Positions 24,241-36,240 of a DNA stretch of 64,000 nt are shown one piece after another. Each line of letters begins with the position of its first letter. The stretch's first letter is position 1. A program made the translations under genes and the position numbers. This DNA comes from Combretum micranthum (Eukaryota > Streptophyta > Magnoliopsida > Myrtales > Combretaceae). The notes below the pieces were generated by a model. The model made no database searches, had not been told where the DNA came from, and saw nothing but the letters and a program-made list of their open reading frames with translations. The stretch is taken from contig JAMXBD010001376.1 in the NCBI GenBank assembly GCA_024138025.1, positions 248,001 to 312,000 on the forward strand, given 5' to 3'.

Positions 24241-26826
24241 CCAATGCTTGACTATTTTATTATGTTTATTTACTTACAGGTATTTCTTTCTATCTTATTA
24301 TATATTATCTTTGCTTTTACATTGCTACATATTCATGCATGATTAGAATGTTATTGTCTTAAATAAAAATAAAAATGGGTTCTTTCTTAAATAAAGAAAA
24401 GTAAACTAGATTTCTTAACAAAAGGAATTTTCAACAAAAAGATTTAAGTTTTCTTTTTAATAAACTCTTTTCAAAGGATAAGCTAATCATAAATTCTAGA
24501 AGAAGTAGTAATGTATATTTCTTCAAAATAATAAAAGGAACTCATTTCTTTTATAAATCAAAACTAAATACTTCATAAAGATAAAATTTTTAGCCTTGAA
24601 CTTAATATTTTAACTCAACCATATCTTTTATAAGACTTAAATAGATTCATTATAGACTTTGAAAACCACATAACAAGAAAGTTTCTTCAAAAATTAAATT
24701 TTATATTGTTATTCTCTTTTCAAAATTAAAATGAAATTTTTGCTAAGTTCTAATGTTAACAATTCTTTATTAAGAAAGCTTTTCTTATAAACTTGTCTAA
24801 AGGAATTATTCTATCACTTGACAAATAGTAAGAATAAAACAAGTTTTTCAAACCAAGGTAAAATCAACTCACTATTTTGGAAACCAACTTAGAAAAATAA
24901 AATTTGCCAAGAAAGTAAAGTTTTAAAGGTATACTTATTTCCTAAAGAAGAAAAAGGATATAAAAATAAGAGGGAAACATACATTTAACACAACTCCAAA
25001 TATTTGACCACATCAAAAACTTAAAGGATATTTTGAAAAGCTTATTTTTCAATCACTAGAAATAAAATTAGTAGATAACTTAAAGAACCAAATTTTTTAA
25101 AGATTAATTTACTTTTGAAAAGATAGGAAATGAATTATAAATAGGAAACACTCACTCATAACAACTCAAATATATTTTTGTTTTTTTCTTCTAACAATTC
25201 AAAAGGAGAAATTCTCAAAAGTTTTATCTTTTAAAACCATCAAAGACAAATTTTATGAAATATCAATACTAAGACAAACTACAAAATCATGCATACAATA
25301 TGAGTGCCTATATATTCAAAGGATTTTTTTCCACTATATAAATATCCATATATTTTGCTTAAAGATTTTTGAGTAAAGAAAAGTTTGGAAAAATCATATT
25401 TTGTAAACTATAAATTCGTAACTATTATATACCATAGTATTTTCCAACCCAAATGGCTTTTGATGACAAAAATAACCTTAGAAATGGATAGATCTCTTCG
25501 AGTAGGTAGAAAACAGTATATTATTTGTGCAATTCCAAGTTAAAATGACCAAGTTATGGCCATTTTAAGTTGGAATTACCTTTTATACGAATTTTAACGA
25601 TTTTATGACAGAGTTTTTTATAAGTACCATAGTATCAATAATAAATACTCATTATGGGTATTCTTCTTGATTAGGTGATTCTGGAGGAGTATTCATACCG
25701 GAGGATTATTTTAATAGTCGATTTACCAATCAACTCATCCAAGAAAGCTATATCCTCATGGCCGAGTGAGTTTATTTCTACCTTTTACGTACTTGGTTGT
25801 ACTTGTAGCTAGAGGCACTAGAAGTAGGAAAAGATGAAAATGAATTATGTGATAATATTGGTTGAAAGAATGCTAAGCATATTGAGACATGAATCGTTGT
25901 TAATTAACTTATGTTTTACTATTATTATGTTGGAGTGTGTGCAAATTTTGTGATCACCTTTAAAATACTCTAATAATATATTATGAGTTATATTAATTGA
26001 TTCATGCATATCACGTAGTAGTTTCATCTCATGAGCTACTGTACTCGATGGGAAAAGAGTATAGTAGCCGGGTTTACAATAGTCATAAATCTGCAAGATG
26101 AGCTATTAGGAGCCTGAAAGAACTATTTCAAGATGGGCGAGTAGGCCCCTGAAATAAACTACATAAGTTGGATTTTAAGATGGGTTTTAAAGAGCTTAAA
26201 ACACCTAACCCTAAATGGAGGGGTAAATCCATTCAAACATATGATTTCCAATAGATCATATGTATTGCTGGATTACTTGCTTGATGCATTCATATGCTTG
26301 TTTAATAACTTATTTGAAATTATTTATACAAGTACGTTGATTCAAAAGTATTCTTACTAAGCTAGTTGTGCTTATACTCCGATAGACCTTTGTTGTTATA
26401 AGACTATATCTTTTATGCCCAAAGACTTCATTTACTCGAGTGGGATTATGTTTTGGAAAGCTTCTGGAAATCTTTTGAAGATCTTAGGTTAAATATCCTT
26501 TAATATCTTTTGATGTTAGTTTTGTTTCCTGATGTGAAAGACTAAGATGATATTATGATTGTTTGGAGATATATAGGGGAAAAGCTCCTAGGATAATGTA
26601 AGGATTATATTCTTATAATGTTGAAATAAGATGGTTATCTAGAATTCTTGTATGTTGTATTTACTATCTCGAACTATACATCCTATCGGTGTCTCCTATT
26701 GTTGTGATAGACGCTGTACATATGGTGTTGAAACTTTTGCATAACTTCGGAAAGTCATTCTTAATTTTTAATATCGTATATGACAGACTGTCACGTTAAG
26801 GGTACCCATTGGGGCGTGACAAGAAG

Positions 26827-27018
26827 GCTTTGGAAAGAGGCTTAAAACATAGGCTTTGTTTTGTAACTTGAGCTTAGATCTGATTTATAGAAAACAATGG
26901 GCTTCATCCATAAATAAACAACACAAGACCAAACCTAAATTACACTAATATATAGCAACCAATATATATATATATGCACATAAAGTTTAATTAAGTATGG
27001 AAGTTTTAGGATATTTTA
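26827..27018 (-). mobile_element. solo LTR, reverse orientation, part 2
   Basis: This is the remaining end of the LTR begun at 14919, separated from it by A and B. It ends immediately before the second TGAAA (27019-27023). The outermost bases read TA instead of the expected CA, a single change. With part 1 it gives an LTR of about 2.3 kb. Confidence 0.5.
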
Positions 27019-27019
27019 T

Positions 27020-27037
27020 GAAATGTTTAATGAGTAG
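27020..27037 (+). pseudogene. C-terminal tail of the split Harbinger transposase
   Basis: Joining across the TGAAA duplication keeps the frame and gives EMFNE then TAG. PIF/Harbinger transposases typically end with a word like LANEMFNEW, so the stop replaces the expected Trp (TGG to TAG). This tail ties the 13.6-kb and 27-kb halves together. Confidence 0.65.
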
Positions 27038-27246
27038 AATAGAGCAATGCAAAAGAGCGACTAATATTTTAATGTAATTTAATTTAATTATGTGTTTTTG
27101 TATGATGTATATTGACACTTGAATGTATGCGAAGACATATTCTTATGTTATATGTGTAATAGGTTAATTCACATATTTTCTTCATTTATTGTAATTTTGA
27201 TTTTTTATTTCAATATCAATTTGTTCAACCTTATAGAATCACTTGC

Positions 27247-28065
27247 ATGGAAGAGACATATTTTACCAAAATAGATGGTAAAACAGTAACTAAGGGAAGT
27301 AAAGGAAAGTGGATAGTTCTTAAGGATGATGCTCTAATTGCCTGCATGATAGAGTTATTTAATAATAGAACTCAAAATGCAGATACATGCTTTAGAAGTG
27401 GCCATCTCAATGAATTGGAAAGGATTTTTTGTATAAAAATACCTACTTATACTTTGAAAGCTAAGTCACATATTAGAACATTGAAGAAGTATTGAAGAAT
27501 TGTGTATGACATGGTGTATGGAAAACCAACTCGTGGTTTTGGATGGGATCCAAATCGAAAGATGATGATTGCTGAAAAGGAAGTTTAGGAAGCATATATA
27601 TTAGTATAAAGAAATTTATTTTTCTTATTAATTTAGCTTTTATATTGTTTTGTCTAATATTTTTTCTACATAAATTTATTTTTGTAGAGCCACAAATATG
27701 CAATTGCATTCATGAATAAGAGTTAGACAAAGAGGAAGCTCCATTACAAGACACACTTGACGAGTTACCTACTGGATGTGACCCTTATGAGCCATGTCCA
27801 CATGAAAGCGGCACTCATGGATCTAGGAAAAAAAAAGAAAGAGAAGTGTAGTAAGGGATAATCAAAATTTAGAGATTCCGTCTACCCTTAAAAGCCTCGA
27901 AAGTGAAACTGATACAATAAAGGATACTATTGACCATGCAGTGAAGCGATTGACCAATGATAATGCAGCAAAGGGTCGATAAGTTTAATAAGTTTCTTTG
28001 AAGTATTGAAGTACCATCTAAGGAAGAATGCTTGATGCTTTAGGCAATTTGCATGATAGGCCTTA
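27247..28065 (+). pseudogene. Myb/SANT-like DNA-binding protein (second gene of a PIF/Harbinger element), decayed
   Basis: The first 82 codons are open from the ATG at 27247: KGKWIVLKDDALIACMIEL, ADTCFRSGHLNELERIF, YTLKAKSHIRTLKK. After a stop the reading continues as GFGWDPNRKMMIAEKEV. This order is that of the plant Myb/SANT-like domain (Myb_DNA-bind_3), the partner that binds element ends and works with Harbinger transposase. A likely intron (about 27592-27688, ending TTTTGTAG) precedes SHKYAIAFMNK. A Lys/Arg-rich stretch and a C-terminal helical region to about 28065 follow. Stops show it is not functional. It lies 210 bases after the transposase tail on the same strand. Confidence 0.8.
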
Positions 28066-29280
28066 TCATTTATGTGTACTCCACAAGATTAAATCAAAAC
28101 ACCATTTGTCTTACATTAGGAAGCTTTTCCATATATGTGCCTATTTATTTAGGATCGAGCCATGATTTTATGTCCATATCACAATTCATGTTAATTGGAT
28201 TATGTCAAGTATCCAAGTTATGGTGTTTAGAAATAAACTTTTGCTAATGGCTATATGCATCAACTCTTGCTAAAAGTTTTCATCTATTCAAGCAAACATG
28301 TGGATTTTGACAAGTATCTAAGTGTTTTGTTATTTAAATTAGATTTTATTATGATTTATGCAACTAACGTGATGTATGGAGTTTTAATTTTATTATTTTT
28401 GGTTGTTGATGAGTACTGGTGTTTGGAGTTCTTGTAGACTTGAGTGGAGATTTATAAGTAGTGGACTTTGTAGCTAGACTAGTGATGAAAATATACAAGT
28501 AACATGTGTGTTTATGTTAATAGAAAAGATATTATGCAAGTTGTGTTGATGATGGAAATTATTTGTTGCTTTTAAGGAAATTTTATTCTAATAGAAATTA
28601 TTCTTATTCAAAGGTAACCATATCAAGTTCTTGTTTTTATATTTTCGAAAATTATCATTTTCCAAATTTTTTGTTCATTATTTTTTTCCTTTGTAAGATA
28701 TTTGGAATTGGGTTTAGACTGTAATTTTTGCATGCTATAGCGAAGACACAAGTGGTTTGATCATGAAACCAGTGAAAAGCTCTTGAGCATCTTTTTGCAT
28801 GGTTTAATTTATTCACAGTTGTTTAAGGAGAAATTATATATAGCAAACTCGACACATTGTATTGGGTTGATTATCTCTATTTTTAATTGTAGCTGTATAA
28901 TCATTTATTACAACTGTTCCATATGTTGCAACTATGGAAAAGGCCCTATCCTTGGTCTTTTAATTATGATGCACACTAAAGTTAATTTATTATAAAAATG
29001 TAGACTATACAAATTCGTACACTGTAGAAGTTAAAATTTGCAATGGATGAGGTAAGTTTTGGTTTAAAAAGAGGCTTAATTTAAAAAGCTTTAGAAAAAT
29101 GAAAGAAGTCTTATGTTGAACCACGTGAATGTTACAATAAATGTATTATACAAATACTATACAACTTAGTTAAGTTATATTTAATAAGCAAAACTCATTT
29201 TTGATATGTTTGAGCTATTTATGTATATATTATATATATATATATATATGTTTGTGTTTTTTGTTTGCACTTGTTGTCGT
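28066..29280. other. non-coding DNA, probably the 3' part of the Harbinger element then intergenic
   Basis: No gene was recognised. Short open frames at 28053-28437 and 28783-28995 are hydrophobic translations of T-rich DNA. A TA microsatellite lies at 29227-29250. Confidence 0.45.
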
Positions 29281-29640
29281 TGGTTACTTTAAGCACGTTT
29301 TAGGCCTTGATTCCTTTAAAATCCCTTAAAGCTTAGAAAATGAAAGTTGTAGAGCTCTCTCTATGCTTTCCATAGTATCTTGAATTTCCTCAATTAGAGT
29401 TCAGATGAGAGAGATATGGCAAAAATACAAAACAGTGTCGAACTATTTAGCAACAACTGCAACGAAGATCGTGCCCTTGATTTTTGGCACAATTCAATCT
29501 TTAAGGGTACGATTTGCACTAGCTAGTTTGTGAGGATTTAGACCGGCTCGTTGATAGGCAAAAAAATAGCTGTTACATATGTTGAAATCCAACCATTGGT
29601 GGTTGTTTTAAGGGGCAATGACTGGCTTATCTTGAGAGCT

Positions 29641-29650
29641 TATAAATAGA
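29641..29650 (+). promoter_or_regulatory. TATA box in first LTR unit
   Basis: TATAAATAGA follows 'gagagct'. About 20 bases later comes 'tgtttttatgcaagagagtaga', a plausible start region. Confidence 0.4.
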
Positions 29651-30102
29651 ATATTCTGGGTGTTTTTATGCAAGAGAGTAGAGCTTGATTTGCATAGATT
29701 ATGTCAAAATATTCTCTTAATTTGTTTTTAGATTAGTTGAGTGAAAATATGATTAGTGCCACAATGAGATTTGTGAGTAAATATTGTAAGGCACTAATCA
29801 CATGTTTTGAAATTTCTTAAAACTCAAAACATAGTTATAAAGCTCTTTCCAACATTTCTATAGCATCTGAATCACCTTAATCAGAGTTCGAATGAGAGAT
29901 ATAACCAAAATATGAAACAGTGTCGAACTGATTAATGACAATCGTGGGAAACACTACACCCTCTATTTTGGGCGTGATTTGCATTGACTAGCTAGTAGGG
30001 ATTTGGACCAACTCATTAGTAGGCAAAAAAATAGCCATTACAAATTTTGAAATCCAATTGTTAGTGTTGTTTTGAGAGGCAACAGCTAGCTTATTTGAAG
30101 CT

Positions 30103-30112
30103 TATAAATAGA
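30103..30112 (+). promoter_or_regulatory. TATA box in second LTR unit
   Basis: The same TATAAATAGA word lies in the duplicated unit, with the same downstream 'tgcaagagagtaga'. Confidence 0.4.
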
Positions 30113-30560
30113 ACATTTGAATGTTTTTATGCAAGAGAGTAGAACTTAATTTGCATATATTATGTTAAAATACACTCTTAATTTGTTTTGGATTAGTTGA
30201 GTGAAAATGTGATTAGTGCTATAATGTATTTATGAGCAAATATTGCAAGCACTAATCACATGCTTGTTTTGTATTTTATTTGAGTGCTTTAGTAAATTCA
30301 TCTTTTATTTGAGACATAAGTGAAGTCTTCATGTATTGAGATACTTGTGTGAAGTCCTCTTTGTGAAGCAAATGTGAAGTCCTCTTTGTGAAGCAAATGT
30401 GAAGTCCTCTTAATTGAGGCAATTGTTGAAGTTTTCTTTGTGAGGTAAATTGTTTGATTGAATAAAGTGTGAAGTCCTCCTTGAGTGAAGTATTTATGGA
30501 CCCTAGAGACTAGGGGACGGGCTAAACTCCCTGTTAAAAGATGTTGATGTGATCTTCTCC

Positions 30561-31318
30561 TTCCTTTATATCTTTATTATCATTATTGAAATTGCATGAA
30601 TTTGGCATAATTGTCAAAAGAGATAACGGTTAGTTAAGTGAGCTTAAAATCGATGTAGAAACCCGTCTTGTAGCTTCAGCCTCCACATGCATGTAATAGC
30701 TTAGTGGTGCATGGTTTTTCTACATCTTCTACAAAGATTCAAAATAGAGGCTTGAGGAGAGAGCATTTTTATGTATTGGAAGATTAATTTAAGTGAAACC
30801 ATAATAGCATAGAAAGCAGGCCATGCATAATGGGACATTAGTGATGCTTTTGTATATGTTGCTTGTCATGAATACTTAAAGAATTGTTTTGTATATGCAT
30901 TATTCTTTGTTTGAGAAATATCTCTCAATCTTTTTGCCACTTTCTGTAAAAAAAAAAAAAAAAAAAAAAAGGGAAGGCAATTTCAGGTACATTTCCACTA
31001 TGACCTGCTATTGCAAATTAGATTGCTATTACATGTATTTATTAATGTTGAGAAGGCTGTGACATAAAGGGAAAGTCTAATGGACATGTTGAAAATAGTC
31101 TTGATATTCAAAATGCAAATACTATTATTGTTCAAGATGTAGATCTATTTGAACACACATTGTCATTATTATTATTCTTTTCCTTTTATGAAAAATTCAC
31201 TTTAAATGCATTCTAAGCATAAAATCCAAGCATAATTAAGGTAAGAGCCAACATATGCGATATGATATCTAAGGGACAAGTGAGGAGGGTCAGCATTTGA
31301 AATGATCTTCTTGTCTTC
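30561..31318. other. intergenic DNA, no gene seen
   Basis: A poly(A) run of about 23 lies at 30948-30970, which could mark the end of a retroposed sequence. No coding region was recognised. Confidence 0.45.
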
Positions 31319-31776
31319 CTACCTTAATTTAATCCTTTTGTAGTTTGATATCAAGTTCCTTACTTTTACTAGTGATGGCATATGCATTTGAAGGTGATCA
31401 AACAGAGGGTGATTTACTGCTTATCGCCACTCCGCTATAGAATGATCCTCTTTGTAGATGCATGTGGCCAACTCTCACCTAATGCAAGGGTCAATTAAAA
31501 AGAGCCTTTTGAATACTTGGTTACTTGATTTAGCAGGACAACTACCAAAGAGAACTTCTTCACAAGCTTCATTAACTTAAAGAGATATTACTCCAAGTAT
31601 CTGTATTCTAAGGGCCAAGTTATCAAAATCTTGATGGAAATGAAATGTAATGTTATCAACAACGACTATCTTTGCATCATTGTGCTCAGATATTAACTTG
31701 TCTAAATAATGTATCAATGCAATCTGTTTAGCGTAATTGCAAATGTAGAAATAAAATAAGTTCTCCAAGAATATGC
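31319..31776 (-). pseudogene. RAD51C: RAD51C-like recombinase, C-terminal fragment, pseudogene
   Basis: RAD51C is a RecA-family ATPase that works with XRCC3 and other RAD51 paralogues in homologous recombination. On the minus strand the frame opens IFLENLFYFYICNYAKQIAL, then LDKLISEH, the Walker B strand KIVVVDNITF, and HQDFDNLALRIQILG. After a stop and frameshifts come KLVKKFSLVVVLLNQ-like and LTLALGESW-like stretches, KSPS, SNAYAITSK and finally KRIKL before a stop near 31319. These follow plant RAD51C in order to its C-terminus. The coding blocks are contiguous with no introns visible, which suggests a retrocopy. The N-terminal half with Walker A is missing. At least three disruptions make it non-functional. 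Confidence 0.75.
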
Positions 31777-33889
31777 TTGAAGAGCTCCATAGAAGGGGCA
31801 AAAAAAAAGGAGAGAAACTACATTTGAGGTGCTTAAATTTTTATGGAAACAAATCTTTTTGTTAGGAAATAGATTGTTATATATTTTTTTTGGTGAAATG
31901 AATATGATTTTGATTTGAGGCTAAAGTTTAGACTAAATATCCTTTTTTTTTCTTTATGGAGAGAGTGTTATTTATCTATGACATAAGAATACTTTTCATG
32001 CTTTGTTGTAATGTAATTGAAGCACAAGTTATTTTGGTTATTTTATTTCTTATTCATGGTTTATTTATTATTCAAATATATCAAAATGAACAAGGTTATG
32101 GTAATTCTGTTACAACAAAGTGAACAACGTAATACATATTTAGACTTTATTATAGTTTTATTCTTTTCTTCCGTAACAATAATTCATTATAACCTTATTC
32201 CATTACAGTTAAGTGGATGGGCTGTAAGAGAGTGGTTTAGGCCACTATTTGACAAATTTGAAAGTAAATGGGCCCTAGGTAACAGTTATAATCAAGAAGG
32301 CAAAAAAAAAAAAAAATAATAATAATAAACACGAACTTAATGAAATATAACAAAAGTTAGGAAATTAAATAAATTGATAGTGAGCTAGTAGATTTTATAC
32401 TAGCGTTGCAAAATTTGCATTTTCAGCCTAAAATTTATAGTGGCCCAGTTAGTATAATTGTTAAAATTGAACAAAGGAAACAAAATAAATTATAAACAAA
32501 GAAGCCAAACAAGCCCAAAATAGGCTGGCTCAATAAAGCAATCCTACGATAAGATGCACTCGGGTTCATATAGACCTATCATGGTTCGAATGTAGTGACC
32601 AGGTTATAAACCCCCACTGGTCCTTAAATGCAACGATAATTATGATGATGATGATGATGATGATGATGATGCTACACACAGGGCTGATATAGATGGAAAA
32701 ATAAAATAAATACTAATTAATTGGTATTGGGACCAGAACAGCCCAACATGGCTGGTTCAATTCAAAAGCCCACAGATACGAACCTGCCACCGACTCACCT
32801 CCATAGACAAAGGTTCCTCCGCACGAATTGGAATAATAATAATTACAAACGGAAGACAAAAATACCTTAGAGGTCTTAACCTTAAAACATGAGTAGACCC
32901 ACTATCTCTTAGACCTATGATCCTAATTGGGCCAATCAAATAAATAGAATAAAATTTAAAATTCAAATATTGAATAGCCCAAACTCAAAACCTAAATAAA
33001 ATTATTTAGCCATAAGGTCTAAAACTTTAACTGGCATCCTCCTAAATCAATTGTAACAATTAGGCTTAATAGAGATTAAATAGAATGAGTAGAATGAATT
33101 AGCAAATCTTATTGGGCCAACTTTGGAAATTATAAGTTAGGCCTAATAATATAATATTGGATAATTATCATATTTGGTACATGAACTCTACCTATTTTTA
33201 TAATTAGCTACTTGAGATTTAAAAGTGCAAATTTTGTACCTAAACTTTATCAATTTGTGCAATTAAATGTCTAATTTTTGCCAAATTTTATAATTAGTTA
33301 TCCAAATTTTACTTATTTTTGCTATTTGCTACCTCATTTAAGTACTATAAATGAACATGAAAAATTTATAGCTGATAAATTAACATTGTTAATCTTTAGT
33401 TAGCTAATTGCATAAAATGGTAAAGTTTAGATTCCAAGTATGACATTTACCCCACAAGATTATGCTAAATGACCTTAATTGTCTGATGGGCCTAAAAGAA
33501 AAAAAAAAAAAAAAAACTTAAAGCCTCCATTAGAAACTAATAAATTAATAAACATAAATAATTCAATTACACCTAATACAATACAAATGTTTCATCTTTT
33601 CTTAAAAGATATCTACACTGATATATCACTCAAAATTGAACTTGTGAAAGTCTTGCTAGAACAGACACTCAATGATTGTATGTTGCATGTTAGTGTAGGA
33701 TTAATAATTAGATGAGTTAATGTCATAAATGGTATTTGAACTTTGAGAAAATGCAATTAGATACCTGAACTTTGAAATTAATAAATTTAATACTTGAAAA
33801 AAAAAAACTTTTCATACACGCTAACAATATGTAAAAACTAAGTAACATCTAAAGAATATGGTTTATGCACTACAATTAATTTATCTTTC
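31777..33889. other. intergenic DNA, no gene seen
   Basis: The stretch includes an ATG microsatellite at 32641-32670 and a poly(A) run near 32300. Two short blocks at about 33170-33330 and 33720-33800 repeat phrases of the type 'acctgaactttgaaatt' and 'aattagttatcc', a common decayed plant intergenic repeat. The 100-codon open frame at 32017-32319 has no recognisable domain. Confidence 0.45.
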
Positions 33890-34618
33890 AAGCTCAATGC
33901 TTAATTCATGCACAACAATAGATATAATCAATAATAATAAATAAAAAGATAAAGAAAGAAAAGTTTGCACCGTGATTTTAATGTGGAGTTTGGTCCGTTC
34001 CGTAGTCTCCATGATCCACAAAAATTACCTCTCTTAATGGAGGACTTCACTACTTTATTTACAACAACAATTTGCCTCAATAGAGGACTTCAACACATCA
34101 ACAACACAAATGCTTAAGTTGAGTCTTTATAGAGTTGAATACATTAGACTCAACTCAAGACTTTGCCAACTTACTCATAACTCGCTTAATATAGTACTTC
34201 ATAAAGGATAGCAATTACGAAGCACCAAGCACTATATTAGGCTCTCACTCACAAAATATCACAATTTATAATTAATGCTTATAGAGAGTATTTACAAGGA
34301 GATGTTTCCAATAAATAAGCTCCATACCCTTTTCTTTAAGTCCCCAAGCACTTTCATTTATAACATCTTAAAGCCTCATAATCATTGTCAACAAAACACC
34401 AAAAAATTTCAAAAAAATAAAACTCCAACGGCTATTTTTTCTATCAACTAACATCCAGATGTTGCAGGCCTAGTGTTCGGACGCTACCTGCAAAACAGAG
34501 CAACAAAAAATCTGCCATCCATACGCCACACCTACCACTTGAATACAGACCACTGGAACATGATTAGAATGTTTCTAATTGAACTACCATTCGAATGCCA
34601 TATGATACCGTTCGAACT
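33890..34618 (-). mobile_element. LTR-like repeat, reverse orientation, part 1 (host of the copia insertion)
   Basis: On the minus strand it reads like the 29.3-30.56 kb repeat: spaced 'gaagtcctc' words (34040-34100), 'gagactacggaacggaccaaactcc' near 33980-34010, and a single-copy body. It continues at 38577 after the copia element. Confidence 0.55.
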
Positions 34619-34623
34619 CCATG

Positions 34624-34867
34624 TGTTAGCATGGTCAGTCAACAGATCATATTAGGAAGTTTAGATTTACATGTTTTCTACTTTTTATGGAATACCATTA
34701 TTATTGGCTAATTTTGTGGGAATAATTTAATATCTTTATATTAGTATTTTTTACTTTCTTAGAATAGCTTGTATTTTTTGAATTTCTTAGAATAGTTTTT
34801 CTTAAGGTTTTATATAAAAGATTTTCTCTGTATATTGATAAGATGAATGAAATACTAATTTTCATCA
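34624..34867 (+). repeat. 5' LTR of the copia element
   Basis: It runs from TGTTAGCATG to TTTTCATCA. It aligns along its whole length with 38331-38576. TATATAAAAG at 34811-34820 is a likely promoter TATA box. Confidence 0.9.
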
Positions 34868-34880
34868 TAGTATCAAAGCA
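34868..34880 (+). other. primer binding site (initiator tRNA-Met)
   Basis: TAGTATCAAAGCA matches the usual plant copia PBS TGGTATCAGAGC with two transitions, directly after the 5' LTR. Confidence 0.75.
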
Positions 34881-35080
34881 TAGATTCTAGGACTCAGTAA
34901 AAGAAAAGACAAAATCGATAAAGAGATAGAGAAATGGAAGTCGGAGGCTACATACATTATGGGAATACTAAATCTCAATGATCCCTTATACCACAAGGGA
35001 ATTGTTCTCTAACTACCATATCACAAGAGAACACCTCTCTTGCTATTGCATATAAACTCGCTACTAATTCAAGTAACAAT

Positions 35081-36240
35081 GATTAGATTATTGATTTAGG
35101 AGCAACTGATCACATGACTTTTAATCCAAACGACTTAGTTGCAACTACTCAACCAAAATGGACTTGTGTTGCTAACGCTAATGAGATGACATATCCAATT
35201 GCAGAGGCTAGAACAGTGTCACTTACACCTTCTTTTGTTTTATCAAATACTCTATTGGTCCCATCACTCTTAAACAAGTTATTATCTATAGGACAATTGA
35301 CTGAGGAATTGAACTATTTGGTCATAATATATCCAAGGTTTTGTTTGTTTTCAGGATATTCTTAGCAAAAAGATTATTGGTCGTGGTACTAAAAGAAATG
35401 TTATGTTATTATATGGATTATTTTAATCCTGGAAGAGCAAATACTATAGGTCAAATTGGTGATCAACAGAGACAGATTTGGTTATGGCATCATAGACTTG
35501 GACATCCATCTTTTTCATACCTGAAACACTTTTTTCCAAAGTTGTTCTCTAATTTACGCGAATCCATTTTTAAATATAAGAGTTGTGTTGTAGCCAAAAG
35601 TCATTATATCCCTTATTCAATAATTTTGAAAAGATGTGAGACACCATTTACATTAATGCATTCAGATGTTTAGGGGCTGGCCCCTGTTTCAATCTCTTCA
35701 GGAATTGGATGGTTTATAACATGTGTAGATGATTTGCATAAGAATGACTTGGCTTTATGTATTGACAAATAGAAGTGAAGTGTTTGGAGTCTTTTGTTTT
35801 TTTCATAATATGATAAGAACACAATTTTCAACTAAACTTCAAATTCTTTGATCTGATAATGGTGGAGAACATGATAATAAGGAGTTCAAAGAATATTTTC
35901 AAGCACATGGTTTGCTTCATGAAGCCACTTGTTGTCATAGGCCACAACAAAATGGTGTTGTAGAAAGAAAAAATAGACACATTCTTGAAACAACAAGAGC
36001 TTTCTTAACAGTAGCACATGCATCTCAACAATACTAGGCAGATGCAGTTGTCATTGTCGTTTCTTTATTAAGTCGAATGCCAACTCGAGTTTTGAATTTT
36101 GAGACTCCACTACAGGCTCTTATTGACCATGTGCAATTACCTTCAAATTTAATGCTTTTGCCCAAAGTTTTTAGATGTGGTGCTTATGCTCATCTTCATA
36201 AAAACCAACAAACAAAACTGGATCCGGTATGCTGTTTGTT
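35081..36240 (+). pseudogene. copia pol, protease and integrase part
   Basis: The protease core reads IIDLGATDHMT, with Leu in place of the Ser usually found after the catalytic Asp, and a stop just before it. The integrase zinc-binding region HHRLGHPSFSYLKH is near 35490. HSDV (first Asp) ends at the stop near 35670. SDNGGEH is near 35856 (second Asp), and PQQNGVVERKNRH (Glu) near 35944. LSRMPTRVLNFETPLQ closes the domain. Stops and frameshifts occur throughout. Confidence 0.85.

Larger units (their letters stand above)
22757..26821 (+). mobile_element. solo LTR 'B', same family as the 5' LTR of the gypsy element at 56-64 kb
   Basis: It begins TGACACCCCTGAA, overlapping the last bases of LTR A, and ends GGGTACCCATTGGGGCGTGACA. 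Homology to the 55.9-59.2 kb LTR runs along its whole length: the AAACCCTAA-containing start, 'atctctactttttctta' near 23380, the hairpin and TTTTC block at 24077-24240, 'gccattttaagttggaatt' near 25558, and the terminal 'gggtaccc'. A and B have no internal region between or after them, so B is a solo LTR or part of a recombined pair. Its length of about 4 kb fits Tekay/Del-type chromovirus LTRs. Confidence 0.75.
29324..30560 (+). mobile_element. LTR-like repeat with internal tandem duplication
   Basis: Copies 29324-29804 and 29814-30263 are about 470-bp direct repeats. Both run from 'cttaaa' through 'cagtgtcgaact', 'ggcaaaaaaatag', TATAAATAGA and 'atgcaagagagtaga' to 'gcactaatcacatg'. After them come four spaced 'gtgaagtcctc' words (30350-30480) and 'gactaggggacgggctaaactcc', the type of ending seen in copia-like LTRs. 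The reverse-oriented relative at 33.9-38.96 kb carries only one unit, so the duplication is specific to this copy. Confidence 0.55.

Noticed and set aside
28053..28995. Several short hydrophobic open frames
   Set aside because: Low-complexity Phe/Leu/Ile content typical of T-rich DNA and no conserved motif.
30350..30480. Spaced 'gtgaagtcctc' repeats resembling a CRISPR-like array
   Set aside because: Spacers are themselves repetitive, the context is a plant LTR-like repeat, and no cas genes exist; the reverse copy at 34.04-34.10 kb shows the same pattern as part of the repeat.
32017..32319. 100-codon open frame with a hydrophobic start
   Set aside because: Translation of T-rich DNA ending in a poly-Lys run from an A homopolymer; no domain, no splice context.
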